Source: Bacteroidales bacterium (GTDB lineage Bacteria; Bacteroidota; Bacteroidia; Bacteroidales; CAIWKO01). Taken from it: DNA of 64,000 nt. Position 1 is the stretch's first letter; each line of letters begins with the position of its first letter. Location: the NCBI GenBank assembly GCA_023228145.1, contig JALOBU010000013.1, forward strand, positions 35,587 to 99,586, in the 5' to 3' direction. The translations under genes and the position numbers were made by a program. The notes beneath the pieces are model-generated. The model did not search any database. It had not been told where the DNA came from and saw nothing but the letters and a program-made list of their open reading frames with translations. Below, piece by piece: positions 42,353 through 51,481 of the stretch.

Positions 42353-44950
42353 TTAAAAATTATCTCTCCAGTCGCTCTTGCGTGTCAGTTTAAGGTCTTT
42401 AAGCATAGAGGACTTAATACGAATGGTAAAATTATAACTTTTCCTGAATCCGTAAGGTATCCATTCCATAAACATCTCCCAGCAATGCAAGTCGCGGTGT
42501 ATAGTAAAAGATGTATAGGCGAATTCTTTGGAAATGAAGTCGTAACCTGTGGTAAATGATACTTTCCACTTAGGTGTAATGTAGAATTCCCCATTTATCA
42601 TGGCTGTGAGAATTGTATCAGGAATGTATTTAATATCAGCGTAGTCGAAACGGCTGGAATAGCTAAAATTGAGGCTGAGATTAACATTCCATTTGTTTTG
42701 AAATATGGGCTTTTTCTCTCCTGTTATATCTTTTTTTTGAAAATCCATATCGTTAAGAGAATAAGATAATCCTATCATCCATGCGGAATTTTGTCTTCTG
42801 AACAAGCGGTGGTTCACTTTCAGTTCATATTGGTTCAGCCGGTTGCCATTAGAATCAATAACATAAGGGTCCCAAGCTCCGTTGAAGGAAATGTCAACTC
42901 GTTTAAAAAGCCTGGTTCGCAGGTTGAGCGAGAGGTAGTCCCATCGTAATGAGTCTTTGGCAAAATCATAACCGGTTCCAATATTAAAATAATCAATCAG
43001 AACTACTTTTTTGGTGCCGCTCACGGTATCTTTTTTGGAAGCCACTTTCATTTCAAGGTTATTGTTCAGGTTAAGTGTGAGCTTTGCCGAAAGGCCATCA
43101 GGGGGCGTACCATAAATTCCATTTTGAAAAATGGAATAACGAATCATTCTCCCTGAGGAATCAACCTGAGCATAGCGATAATACCCCCAAAATTTTGATC
43201 CAAAATCAGGATGATAAACAAACCCTAAAGTAGGTGTTAACACGTGTCGTATTGCTTTAAGCGCACCCTTCTTAAACTGATACATCCCATAAATTTTTGT
43301 TGTGAGCTGTGAAGAATAATTGAACTCATGGACTGCATAAAAGCGTTTGCTTGTGTCGCTTCTGATAAAAGAACTTGCTGTGTCGTTATACCATTGCTTC
43401 TGAATTGACTGAAAATACCATCGTTCATTTATGTTGATGGCATTGGTCCAGTTTAAATGTTTCAGTATTTTGATATTGCTTCTGATAGGTATGGTATGCT
43501 GAATGCCATTTTGCATCTTGTCGAAAGTTGCCATAGTGAGTAAAGCGGTGTCAATGGTGTTGATGAAATTTTGCGCATTGAGGTTGTATGAGATGTTTAT
43601 ATTTTCGTACCATTTAAGTGCTCCTGCAGGTTTTTTTCTCCTGAATGGATATAGGGTATTCACAGAAAAATTTACCTGGGGAAGCCAGAGTTGTAATTCT
43701 CTGGTTTGAACATTTTGTTTACTTCCCAGATTGAGTGAGACATTTGCAGCCCCCTGGAAGAGGCTTACCTGATATGCAACACTCGATTCAAAAGTATTGG
43801 AGAGATAATCGCTTGTTGAGGATGGATTGTATTTATAGAAGGAATTGCTGGCAGCTTTTACCTGAGCAGAGAAACTGCTGTTGGGCCTTGCTTTTGGATC
43901 TTGCTTGTGCATCCATTCGATAGAAAAATCTTTGTATTTGTTGTAGTCAGGCAAGAATTTTTCACTTATGACGTTTTCAGCATAAGAAACCTGAATATGA
44001 CCATCGTAACGGTAACGTTTTTTATAATTTGATGATGCATAAACTGCCCAACTGCCCCTTGTATAAATGTCGCCCTGCAGTGTAAGGTCAATATAGTCAT
44101 TAATACCCCAATAATATCCGCCACGCTCGAAATAGAAACCACGGTTGGCTGATTCGCCCCATGTAGGTATAATAATTCCTGATATACGCCCTTTTTTGTT
44201 GGGGAAAAAACCAAAAGGCAGCACCAGGGGAGTTGGAACACCTTCAATTTCCATGTAAGCAGGGCCGGAGACAAACTTATCGTCTGGTATCATGCGGGCT
44301 TTGCCAAAACGTATTTGATAATGAGGATGTTCAAGGTCGCAGGTAGTATAAGAACCATTTTTGAAATTTGCTGTGTTGTCAGGAAAACGCTTGACAATTT
44401 TCCCATGAAGATAACTATCGCCTTCGTTGGTGAAAATATCTTTCACTAATCCTTTCTTAGTGTCAAAATTGTATGAAATGGTTTTGGATGTGAATGAGCT
44501 GGCTCCCTGAATATATTCAGGCCTCCCGTTTTCTTTCCCAGTTGAATCGGGAAGACCCTCAGCAAAGAGCTGATTCGTATTGAAGTCAATCTCAACATAA
44601 TCCGAATTTAGTGTGATGTCTTCATATATAATCACAGCTTTCCCGAACAAATATGCCATATTTTTATCGAGATTAAACCGGACAGAGTCATCAGACTGAT
44701 AATCTATCTTTGATGAAATGGCATCGGGCGAAATTTGTTTGCGTAAATCATTTATGGAATCATTCTTGATAGTATCAGATACTGCGGGGATACTGTCAGT
44801 CGTTATGTTTATAATGGTGTCCTGAGCTTTTAAGGATGAAAAAAATAAAAATAAAGGTATGAAAGCAATAGTTCCAGCAAATTTACTCCTCGTTAATAAT
44901 TTCGTTAACAATTTCTTGATATTTCTAAATTTCTCAGTAAAAAAGGGCAT
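42353..44950 (-). CDS. lptD: Putative LPS assembly protein LptD
   Basis: The 865-residue outer-membrane protein inserts lipopolysaccharide into the outer leaflet. An N-terminal signal (about 1-45, after a charged MPFFTEKFRNIKK segment) is followed by an LptA-like beta-taco: MAYLFGKAVIIYEDITLNSDYVEIDF, then YIQGASSFTSKTISYNFDTK. The rest is a large beta barrel rich in aromatic-ended strands. Bacteroidota LptD lacks the inter-domain disulphides of E. coli, and here Cys are few. The start is ATG at 44950; a short divergent gap separates it from the amidase gene. It probably heads the operon with DUF3822 and rsmD. Confidence 0.9.
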   Translation of the reverse strand: MPFFTEKFRNIKKLLTKLLTRSKFAGTIAFIPLFLFFSSLKAQDTIINITTDSIPAVSDTIKNDSINDLRKQISPDAISSKIDYQSDDSVRFNLDKNMAYLFGKAVIIYEDITLNSDYVEIDFNTNQLFAEGLPDSTGKENGRPEYIQGASSFTSKTISYNFDTKKGLVKDIFTNEGDSYLHGKIVKRFPDNTANFKNGSYTTCDLEHPHYQIRFGKARMIPDDKFVSGPAYMEIEGVPTPLVLPFGFFPNKKGRISGIIIPTWGESANRGFYFERGGYYWGINDYIDLTLQGDIYTRGSWAVYASSNYKKRYRYDGHIQVSYAENVISEKFLPDYNKYKDFSIEWMHKQDPKARPNSSFSAQVKAASNSFYKYNPSSTSDYLSNTFESSVAYQVSLFQGAANVSLNLGSKQNVQTRELQLWLPQVNFSVNTLYPFRRKKPAGALKWYENINISYNLNAQNFINTIDTALLTMATFDKMQNGIQHTIPIRSNIKILKHLNWTNAININERWYFQSIQKQWYNDTASSFIRSDTSKRFYAVHEFNYSSQLTTKIYGMYQFKKGALKAIRHVLTPTLGFVYHPDFGSKFWGYYRYAQVDSSGRMIRYSIFQNGIYGTPPDGLSAKLTLNLNNNLEMKVASKKDTVSGTKKVVLIDYFNIGTGYDFAKDSLRWDYLSLNLRTRLFKRVDISFNGAWDPYVIDSNGNRLNQYELKVNHRLFRRQNSAWMIGLSYSLNDMDFQKKDITGEKKPIFQNKWNVNLSLNFSYSSRFDYADIKYIPDTILTAMINGEFYITPKWKVSFTTGYDFISKEFAYTSFTIHRDLHCWEMFMEWIPYGFRKSYNFTIRIKSSMLKDLKLTRKSDWRDNF

Positions 44951-45009
44951 AATTTTGTTGCGGGAAATACCTTATTTATTGGCAAAACTAATTAAAATAA
45001 ATTACTCAG

Positions 45010-46176
45010 ATGAAACGTATTAATTTATTTTTTGTTATACTGGTGTTCATGTTTTTGGGCAACTCCAGCAGTTCTGTCAATACCAGCGTGATTAAAATAA
45101 AAAAGATTGTCATTGATGCAGGCCACGGAGGTCAGGATCCTGGTGCTGTTGGAAAAAAATCCAAAGAAAAAGATATCACTCTTAAGGTAGCTCTAAAACT
45201 TGGCGGCTATATTAAAAAGTCCTTTCCCGAAATTGATGTTGTTTATACCCGGAAAACAGATGTGTTTGTTGAACTATACAACAGAGCAAAGATTGCCAAT
45301 GATAATAAAGCTAATTTATTTATATCTATTCACTGCAATGCTTCAAAAAATCCAGAGGCGCATGGTTCTGAAACATGGGTAATGGGCATTAACAAAAGTC
45401 AGGCAAATTTGGAAGTAGCTAAAAAGGAAAATGCTGCCATCCTTTTTGAAGAAGATTATTCGGAGCAATATGATGGCTTTGACCCATATTCCACAGAAGC
45501 AAGCATTATATTTTCCTTGTATCAAAATGCCTACCTTGAACAAAGCCTCAAACTGGCAAGTTTTATACAAAAACAATTCACAACAAAAGCGGGAAGAATT
45601 GACCGTGGCGTGAAACAGGCAGGCTTTCTTGTGCTGTATAAAACATACATGCCGGCGGCACTTGTTGAGATAGGTTTTATTTCAAACCCTCAGGAAGAAG
45701 AATTAATTATGTCTGAAGCTGGACAGGATATTATCGCCTCAGCTATTTACAGGTCATTTAAAGAATACAAATACCTCGTTGAAGGAGTTGCAGGAGCAAT
45801 GAATGATGACGAAGAGACTAATAATGTTGAGATATCAATCCCAAAAGATACGGGCACTAATAAGATTGTTACCGATACTCTCAAAACACAAACAGTAGCG
45901 GTGAAAGAAAATGTTGTTTGTTTCAGTGTACAGTTTTTAACAGCTCCACACAGAAGAAATGATATCACCGCCGATTACAAAGGGTTAAAAGATGTTAAAT
46001 TTTACCTTCAGAACAACACATATAAATATACTTGCGGAGATTTTAAAACCCTCAAAGAAGCCGCTGATTATCAGCAAGTAGTTCATGAAAAGGGATTTAA
46101 AGATGCTTTTGTGGTGGCTTTTTTAAATGGAAAGAGAATTTCTCCGTCTGAGGCATTAAAATTTTTACACCAATAA
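45010..46176 (+). CDS. N-acetylmuramoyl-L-alanine amidase (Amidase_3)
   Basis: This 388-residue periplasmic zinc amidase cleaves the lactyl-Ala bond of peptidoglycan. It has a signal segment (INLFFVILVFMFLGNSSSS), then KKIVIDAGHGGQDPGAVG (His metal ligand), DVFVELYNRAKIAND, LFISIHCNASKNPEAHGSET and PAALVEIGFISNPQEEELI with the catalytic Glu. The C-terminal 100 residues hold a SPOR-like segment (FSVQFLTAPHRRNDITADYK...) that could target septal peptidoglycan. It diverges from lptD and is followed by the MCE gene 33 bases on, with a promoter box in the gap. Confidence 0.92.
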   Translation: MKRINLFFVILVFMFLGNSSSSVNTSVIKIKKIVIDAGHGGQDPGAVGKKSKEKDITLKVALKLGGYIKKSFPEIDVVYTRKTDVFVELYNRAKIANDNKANLFISIHCNASKNPEAHGSETWVMGINKSQANLEVAKKENAAILFEEDYSEQYDGFDPYSTEASIIFSLYQNAYLEQSLKLASFIQKQFTTKAGRIDRGVKQAGFLVLYKTYMPAALVEIGFISNPQEEELIMSEAGQDIIASAIYRSFKEYKYLVEGVAGAMNDDEETNNVEISIPKDTGTNKIVTDTLKTQTVAVKENVVCFSVQFLTAPHRRNDITADYKGLKDVKFYLQNNTYKYTCGDFKTLKEAADYQQVVHEKGFKDAFVVAFLNGKRISPSEALKFLHQ

Positions 46177-46184
46177 AAAATATT

Positions 46185-46192
46185 TATATTTG
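46185..46192 (+). promoter_or_regulatory. -7 element of the MCE gene
   Basis: TATATTTG fits TAnnTTTG exactly. It lies 9 bases after the amidase stop and 17 bases before a TTG start codon, implying a very short leader. Confidence 0.65.
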
Positions 46193-46209
46193 CATCAAAA
46201 AAGCAGATT

Positions 46210-47199
46210 TTGAAAGCTTCAAAGGAAATTAAAATTGCCATTGTTTTTATTGTGGGAATGGCACTACTCTATTGGGGAATTAATTTTCTTAAAGGAAGGG
46301 ATATTTTCAATAAAGAAAGAGTTTTCTATGCCGTTTATCCTCAGATTAACGGTTTGGTTAAAGCCAATCCCGTATTGCTGAACGGTTTCAGAATTGGGCA
46401 GGTAAAAGATATTTACGTTCACCCTGATAATTCAGGAAAGATAATAGTTGAATTTTCTGTTACCAATAATGATGTTCAGGTTCCTATAAATTCTGTTGCA
46501 AAACTTTATAGTTCGGGCTTATTATCTTCCATGGCTATTGAATTAAAGATAGGTAATTCAACTATCATGGCGGAAGATGGAGACACCCTTAACACTTATG
46601 TTCAGGCAACCCTCACAGAAGAAGTAAATGTTCAATTTCAGCCCATTAAACAAAAGTTTGAAACTGTAATGCTTTCAATTGACTCGGTATTAGTAATTAT
46701 CAGAAGTGTATTTAATGAAAATACACGCCGTAACCTTGAACAAAGTTTTGAAAGCATCAGGCTTACCATTAATAATTTAGAACACACTACTTATAACCTT
46801 GACACGCTTCTAAGTTCACAGCGTGGAAATTTAGCGAGTATCATTCGTAGTGTTGAGTCTATTTCTAATAATATCAAAAACAATAATGATAAAATAACCA
46901 ATATTATTAATAATTTTTCCAATATTACAGATACCATTGCTAAGTCGAACATTGCGAGTGCCATTGATAATGCAGATAAATCTCTGAAACAATTTTCTGA
47001 TATTATGGAAAAAATTAACAGGGGAGAAGGCAGCCTTGGTATGCTCGTGAACAACGATAGTCTTTACAATAACCTGAATAATTCATCAAAGGAACTCAAC
47101 GAACTTATTGAAGATATAAAACTGAATCCTCGCAGGTATCTTAATTTCTCAGTATTTGGGCCCAGCAAAAAGACTAACGAATATAAGCCTAACGATTAA
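46210..47199 (+). CDS. MlaD-like MCE-domain protein (TTG start)
   Basis: The 329-residue protein anchors in the inner membrane (IAIVFIVGMALLYWGINFL) and carries one MCE domain: VFYAVYPQINGLVKANPVLLNGFRIGQVKDIYV, then NSVAKLYSSGLLSSMAIELK. It binds lipids for transfer between membranes with an Mla-type ABC transporter, whose ATPase and permease genes are not next to it. The C-terminal helix region is long (VIIRSVFNENTRRNLEQSF on) and coiled-coil-like. No ATG precedes the domain: the upstream in-frame stop is the amidase TAA, so TTG at 46210 is the only sensible start. An AT-rich weak hairpin follows at 47201-47219. Confidence 0.88.
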   Translation: MKASKEIKIAIVFIVGMALLYWGINFLKGRDIFNKERVFYAVYPQINGLVKANPVLLNGFRIGQVKDIYVHPDNSGKIIVEFSVTNNDVQVPINSVAKLYSSGLLSSMAIELKIGNSTIMAEDGDTLNTYVQATLTEEVNVQFQPIKQKFETVMLSIDSVLVIIRSVFNENTRRNLEQSFESIRLTINNLEHTTYNLDTLLSSQRGNLASIIRSVESISNNIKNNNDKITNIINNFSNITDTIAKSNIASAIDNADKSLKQFSDIMEKINRGEGSLGMLVNNDSLYNNLNNSSKELNELIEDIKLNPRRYLNFSVFGPSKKTNEYKPND

Positions 47200-47200
47200 A

Positions 47201-47219
47201 AAAAAGGCTCTTCCTTTTT
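47201..47219 (+). terminator. Weak terminator after the MCE gene
   Basis: AAAAAGG (47201-47207) pairs with CCTTTTT (47213-47219) over loop CTCTT. The stem is short and AT-rich, so termination is possible but not strong. Confidence 0.4.
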
Positions 47220-47231
47220 AGAAAACAGGTA

Positions 47232-48293
47232 TTAGTTTTTTGGAATAATAATTATCTTAGTTACTGCATTAACAGAAGGTAAAGATGCTTTGACCGTGTA
47301 CACTCCAGCATCGAGGCCAGAAACATTAATATAATTTCCGTTTGTATTGATTAATTCTTTTATTAACATTCCCGTTGTGTTGTAAATTTCAATTTTGTCA
47401 AACATAATATTACAATTGCAGGAAATTGAAAAATATTCTGTTACAGGGTTGGGAAAAGTTTTTATCTGTAACGACTCTTTAATTTTTTCAATGCCTGCTG
47501 TTGGTCCCCATATACTTAATACCCAATCGGGATGGTCAATAAAAGGGTTGCGGTTGTTTTGTATTGTGTAAATTGCATTGTTTCTATTTATTTCTTTCTC
47601 GCTAACCGTATCATCGCTATGCCAGTTTAATAACATATTAATAGCCCAGGTTTTTGGCTCAGCTCCTGTAACCATATCGCTTCCTGGCCAACCAGAATCT
47701 TCAGTATAATAGCGAACAGCCATATAAAAATATGTACGAGCCAGGTCCCCTTTATATTCATCAATAGGTTCAAAAACAGTTCCAAAATAGCCAGGGTTAT
47801 TACATGTTCCTGTTTTGCTTCCGTTTAAGGATGTCCAACTGCTTGTACCCACATTTCCATAAGGAAGGTTCCCTCTTTTGTTGTTTACATAGCCATCTGT
47901 TGGATAAATTTGAAACAAGTCGCTGTTCATAGGGGAGGTGTCACCAAACCAGCTTACAGGAAAAGAGTGTTCTCTGTTGTAACAGTCACCTTCTGTGCTG
48001 TAACCACCACATTGATCGGAAATAAAAGTATATTCATAAGGCGGTGTACCTCCCGGAACATCTGAGTAAATATCCCATACCTTGCCATTGGGTTTGTCAT
48101 CGGTAGTCTGAAAAGCTGTCCACAAATCAGAATAGTTAATAACAGTATGATTTTTAATAATATTGTGCAAAGCAGTTTTTAAAGGATTTCCCGAAAAACC
48201 GGCCGCATTGTCATAATACCCGGGTGGTGGCTGTGTGTATGCATTAATGAATAATAAAGACAAGAGCAGTATTTCAATAAAAAACTTTTTCAT
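47232..48293 (-). CDS. Secreted endonuclease I with T9SS sorting domain
   Basis: The 353-residue protein has a signal peptide (MKKFFIEILLLSLLFINAYTQ) and an endonuclease I (EndA/NucM-type, beta-beta-alpha metal) domain. Key pieces are YCNREHSFPVSWF-like CYNREHSFPVSWFGD with catalytic His109, MNSDLFQIYPTDGYVNNKRG, RGNLPYG and ARTYFYMAVRYYTED. The C-terminal type A T9SS domain runs from IKTFPNPVTEYFSIS to TKIIIIPKN. It should degrade extracellular DNA or RNA for nutrient use or biofilm turnover. The purine and pyrimidine catabolic genes at 16-19 kb would suit the same nutrient theme; that link is inference. Confidence 0.9.
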   Translation of the reverse strand: MKKFFIEILLLSLLFINAYTQPPPGYYDNAAGFSGNPLKTALHNIIKNHTVINYSDLWTAFQTTDDKPNGKVWDIYSDVPGGTPPYEYTFISDQCGGYSTEGDCYNREHSFPVSWFGDTSPMNSDLFQIYPTDGYVNNKRGNLPYGNVGTSSWTSLNGSKTGTCNNPGYFGTVFEPIDEYKGDLARTYFYMAVRYYTEDSGWPGSDMVTGAEPKTWAINMLLNWHSDDTVSEKEINRNNAIYTIQNNRNPFIDHPDWVLSIWGPTAGIEKIKESLQIKTFPNPVTEYFSISCNCNIMFDKIEIYNTTGMLIKELINTNGNYINVSGLDAGVYTVKASLPSVNAVTKIIIIPKN

Positions 48294-48364
48294 CTTTGTT
48301 AATTAAGATAATAATGCAAAATTACTATATTTTAATTCTTTGAGCGCGGCTGAATCAAAAAACG

Positions 48365-48372
48365 TATTTTTG
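48365..48372 (+). promoter_or_regulatory. -7 element of the bile-acid-type symporter gene
   Basis: TATTTTTG fits TAnnTTTG and ends 27 bases before the ATG at 48400. A TTG occurs 22 bases upstream (48340-48342), a little long. The box lies inside the longer open frame, arguing against a start at 48340. Confidence 0.6.
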
Positions 48373-48399
48373 TTTACACTGAAACGTATCATAGCTTTC

Positions 48400-49401
48400 A
48401 TGAAGATAATTTTCAATGTATTAAGGTATTTTGGCCTCGACTGGTTCATTATTGCACTGGCAGCCATGATAACACTTGCATTTTTCTTTCCATTAGTCGG
48501 CGCAAAGGATTCTGCAATACCCTTAACGCACATTGCAACATATGGAGTGTCCTTGATATTTTTCTTTTATGGCCTGGGGCTGAATATGCAGAAACTTGTA
48601 AAAGGCTTAAGCAACTGGAAACTACATTTGTTCACACAGTTGTCAACCTTTATTTTGTTTCCGATAATAGTAATTTGCGCAAAAATTATTGCAGGAGGTC
48701 AGGGGCAAGAGATGCTTTGGCTCGGGATATTTTTTCTGGCATGCCTGCCATCCACGGTTTCCTCTGCAGTGGTTATGGTTTCTATAGCCAAAGGCAATGT
48801 TACGGCTGCCATTTTTAATGCAAGCATATCTACCTTGATAGGCGTGTTTCTCACTCCATTCTTCATCGGTTTATACATGAGCAATGCAACTGTAGATGTT
48901 GACTACAGGACAATTTTGCTAAAATTAACTTTGCAGGTTGTGCTTCCTGTTATTCTTGGTATGCTGCTCAACAGGCATTTTGGCAAGTGGGCATTCAAGA
49001 ATCGCCCCAAACTTCGATATTTCGACCAGAGCGTTATATTGCTGATTATATACACCTCTTTCTGTGAATCATTTAGCCAAAAGGTTTTTGAAGGCTATTC
49101 TGTATTATTAATACTTGAACTTATGGCCACCGTCATTTTCTTATTTTATGTTGTTTATGGTATCACTTACCTTATTGCCAGGGCTTTTAAATTTAGTTAT
49201 GCCGACACCATCACTCACATGTTTTGCAGTTCCACCAAATCTCTTGTACACGCAAGTGTGATTTCTAAAATATTATTTGCCAGTAGTCCATATATAGGTA
49301 TTATTCTGCTTCCAATTATGATGTATCATCCCTTGCAACTCTTGTTTATCAGTATATTTGCGAGAAAAGAAGCAAGAAAAAAGAAGGAAAAAAAAGTTTA
49401 G
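48400..49401 (+). CDS. Bile acid:sodium symporter family transporter
   Basis: I choose ATG 48400 (MKIIFNVLRYFGLDWFIIAL) for 333 residues; a longer frame back to TTG 48340 would contain the promoter box. Ten or so membrane helices are visible, including FIIALAAMITLAFFFPLVGA, HLFTQLSTFILFPIIVICAK and IIYTSFCESFSQKVF. CLPSTVSSAVVMVSIAKGN matches the signature of the bile-acid-symporter/YocS-PanS group. The C-terminus is very basic (FARKEARKKKEKKV), cytoplasmic by the positive-inside rule. Its substrate, a sodium-coupled organic anion, is not indicated by neighbours. It diverges from the endonuclease gene. Confidence 0.88.
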   Translation: MKIIFNVLRYFGLDWFIIALAAMITLAFFFPLVGAKDSAIPLTHIATYGVSLIFFFYGLGLNMQKLVKGLSNWKLHLFTQLSTFILFPIIVICAKIIAGGQGQEMLWLGIFFLACLPSTVSSAVVMVSIAKGNVTAAIFNASISTLIGVFLTPFFIGLYMSNATVDVDYRTILLKLTLQVVLPVILGMLLNRHFGKWAFKNRPKLRYFDQSVILLIIYTSFCESFSQKVFEGYSVLLILELMATVIFLFYVVYGITYLIARAFKFSYADTITHMFCSSTKSLVHASVISKILFASSPYIGIILLPIMMYHPLQLLFISIFARKEARKKKEKKV

Positions 49402-49497
49402 AATTTTTTTTAATTATAATTTTTTTTGTTTTATTCTTTAATAAAACACAAGTAGATGAAATTTCTTTGTGATTTTTTTAATGTTTTTTTATTTAAA

Positions 49498-49845
49498 CTA
49501 TTCATGCGAATCAAGGGTTAAAAAATTAAATAAAAGCAGCGGACTGACCAAGTGAATAAATGTCTCTGATAATCTATTGATTCTATTATTAAACGCTGCG
49601 TATGATGGCAGTTTAGGAAAACACGACTGCAAATAGTTATCAGCAAACTGATAAATCTGGTTACATTTAAAACGTTCTTCCTTGTATATGGTATAAAGAT
49701 AAATCGTCATGGTTTCTTGATCTGTAATTTCTGGTTCGCTATTATTACTGTGTCGTTGACAATGATATTTTAAATCTTTCTCAAATTTTCCTCAGATGAT
49801 AAAATAAATTTCTATTAATTTTACTTCATTATTCTTGATAATCAT
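49498..49845 (-). pseudogene. IS982-family transposase remnant with internal stop
   Basis: Reading from ATG 49845, the frame gives MIIKNNEVKLIEIYFII, then TGA (49792-49794) at codon 18, then GKFEKDLKYHCQRHS and a long match ending NFLTLDSHE at a stop near 49498. The phrase YLQSCFPKLPSYAAFNNRINR matches the N-terminal region of IS982 transposases. Only about the first 115 codons exist; the catalytic DDE core is gone. The internal TGA lies where homologues have a residue such as Cys or Asp. It is a decayed fragment between the symporter and the Gre-factor gene. Confidence 0.8.
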
Positions 49846-50024
49846 ATCTTAGTTGGTTTAGTGGAATATTCTTCTAAGAATATTGGTTATCAGGATATTA
49901 TAAGATTATTATTTTTATAATTTACTAACAATCTGATAATTAATAACCTTGTGCTTTTTCATTTAAACCTTGATTCGCACAATTTTTATTAAGCAGGGTT
50001 GAAAATTTTTTAAAATATTTAACT

Positions 50025-50573
50025 ATGAGCAGAGGATTTGTTAAAGAAGATGACCAGGAAGATATTCCGCTGGTGCCGCCAAGAGCTTATTTGCCAGAAG
50101 GAGTGACAAACTATGTGACTCAGGTAGGAATGAAGGAACTATTAGCAGAAAAACAAAAAATGATATATGAAAAAGATAATCTGAACATTTCAAATGAAAA
50201 TGAAAAAAGGATAGCGAAGAACTATATAAATGCAAAATTAATCCTACTGAATAACAGAATCAATTCAGCAAAAATTGTTTATTTAAATGACCAACAGAAA
50301 AATGAGATAAGATTCGGGGCAACAGTAACTCTAAAAACTGAAGCAACTAATAAGGTTCAGACTTTTCAAATAGTTGGCGTTGATGAAGCAAATATTTCTA
50401 AAGGCAAACTTTCATTTATATCACCTTTAGCAAAAGTATTGTTGAATAAAAAAACCGGGGATTTTGCCATTTTAAAATTAGCCAGGGAAGAGCGCGTTTT
50501 TAAAATTATTAATATCTGTTATGAAACAGGTAATTTGATTTCGAAAAAAAATAAAAAAATCAGAAAGCCCTGA
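50025..50573 (+). CDS. GreA/GreB-family transcription factor
   Basis: The 182-residue protein resembles GreB: MSRGFVKEDDQEDIPLVPPRAYLPEGVTNYVT is the conserved Bacteroidota N-terminus, followed by a coiled-coil (MKELLAEKQKMIYEKDNLNI) and a C-terminal FKBP-like domain (RFGATVTLKTEATNKVQTFQI, GKLSFISPLAKVLLNKKTGD). Gre factors insert into the RNA polymerase secondary channel and stimulate RNA cleavage by backtracked complexes. The acidic tip needed for cleavage is not fully canonical (NISNENEKRI), so it may be a Gre-like regulator. It is monocistronic. Confidence 0.85.
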   Translation: MSRGFVKEDDQEDIPLVPPRAYLPEGVTNYVTQVGMKELLAEKQKMIYEKDNLNISNENEKRIAKNYINAKLILLNNRINSAKIVYLNDQQKNEIRFGATVTLKTEATNKVQTFQIVGVDEANISKGKLSFISPLAKVLLNKKTGDFAILKLAREERVFKIINICYETGNLISKKNKKIRKP

Positions 50574-50686
50574 CTTGTAAAACAAAAAAATAGTATTTAT
50601 TTCGGAGGCTTTCAAAGAAATGAGATATCAACCTTTATGCAATATGCCCATGAATAAAATGCATCATTAGCAATCAATAAAATAAA

Positions 50687-50694
50687 TATTTTTG
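50687..50694 (+). promoter_or_regulatory. -7 element of mqnA
   Basis: TATTTTTG fits TAnnTTTG and ends 20 bases before the ATG at 50715, so the leader is short. Confidence 0.6.
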
Positions 50695-50714
50695 CCTCAT
50701 AATTTATTATTATC

Positions 50715-51470
50715 ATGCCTGATTCACTTCGTATTGCTGCTGTTTCATACACTAATACCTTTCCTTTTGTTTACGGAATAGAGCATTCAGCACTGCTTAA
50801 GGATTACCATCTGGCTCTCCTGCCCCCTGCTCAATGTGCTTCGGTATTTGAATCCGGGAAAGCAGATATTGCATTAGTGCCTTCAGGAGCTTTGCCCGGA
50901 TTAAAAGATTATAACATCATAAGTCCATACTGCATTGGAGCACATAATGAAGTAAAAACCGTTTTATTGCTCAGCCATAAAAAAATTGAAGATATTAAAT
51001 CAGTAGGGCTGGATACTGAATCAGGAACTTCGGTTTTGCTGGTTAAAGTCCTTGCCAAAAACTTTTGGGGCATAAAACCCGCTTGGGAACATGTAAATAT
51101 TCCTGAAGATTACAAACAAGCCGGAACAGATGCTTTGGTAGTGATAGGTGACAAAGCCGTAGAGCTCTCTTCACACTTTTCTTATCAAGCCGACTTTGCC
51201 GCCGAATGGAAACGTTTTACCAAGCTACCTTTTGTTTTTGCTGTATGGATTTGCAGAAACCATGTTTCAGAGAAAGAAATATCCTTGTTTAATTCCGCAC
51301 TGCAATACGGCCTTGAGCATATACCTCAAGTTATAAAAAAATACAAAAACCAAGGTGCCCCAAGGCTTGACAAGGAAGCATATTTCCGCGAAAACATTGA
51401 TTTTCATTTCGATGAGGTAAAGAAAACTTCCTTGCAAAAATTTCTTACTTTTATCGCCGATTTGGATTAA
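50715..51470 (+). CDS. mqnA: Chorismate dehydratase of the futalosine pathway
   Basis: The 251-residue cytosolic protein belongs to the MqnA/MqnD family with a periplasmic-binding-protein-like fold. It shows RIAAVSYTNTFPFVYGIEH, a loop ADIALVPSGALPGLKDYNII, and GLDTESGTSVLLVKVLAKN. MqnA dehydrates chorismate to 3-enolpyruvyl-benzoate, the first futalosine-pathway step to menaquinone. The usual length is around 270-280, and here the N-terminus is short but the fold looks complete. It is followed after 11 bases by a FabD-like gene, and then a PNPOx-like gene, suggesting an operon. Confidence 0.88.
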   Translation: MPDSLRIAAVSYTNTFPFVYGIEHSALLKDYHLALLPPAQCASVFESGKADIALVPSGALPGLKDYNIISPYCIGAHNEVKTVLLLSHKKIEDIKSVGLDTESGTSVLLVKVLAKNFWGIKPAWEHVNIPEDYKQAGTDALVVIGDKAVELSSHFSYQADFAAEWKRFTKLPFVFAVWICRNHVSEKEISLFNSALQYGLEHIPQVIKKYKNQGAPRLDKEAYFRENIDFHFDEVKKTSLQKFLTFIADLD

Positions 51471-51481
51471 AAACAACGTGC

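Noticed and set aside
48340..48399. Longer N-terminus of the symporter from TTG 48340
   Set aside because: The extra 20 residues contain the promoter box and are charged and atypical before the first helix; ATG 48400 fits better.
49865..49884. Short palindrome AATATTCTT...AAGAATATT upstream of the Gre-factor gene
   Set aside because: The loop is too small and the AT-rich stem is likely to occur by chance in this sequence. It could be an IS end but cannot be shown.
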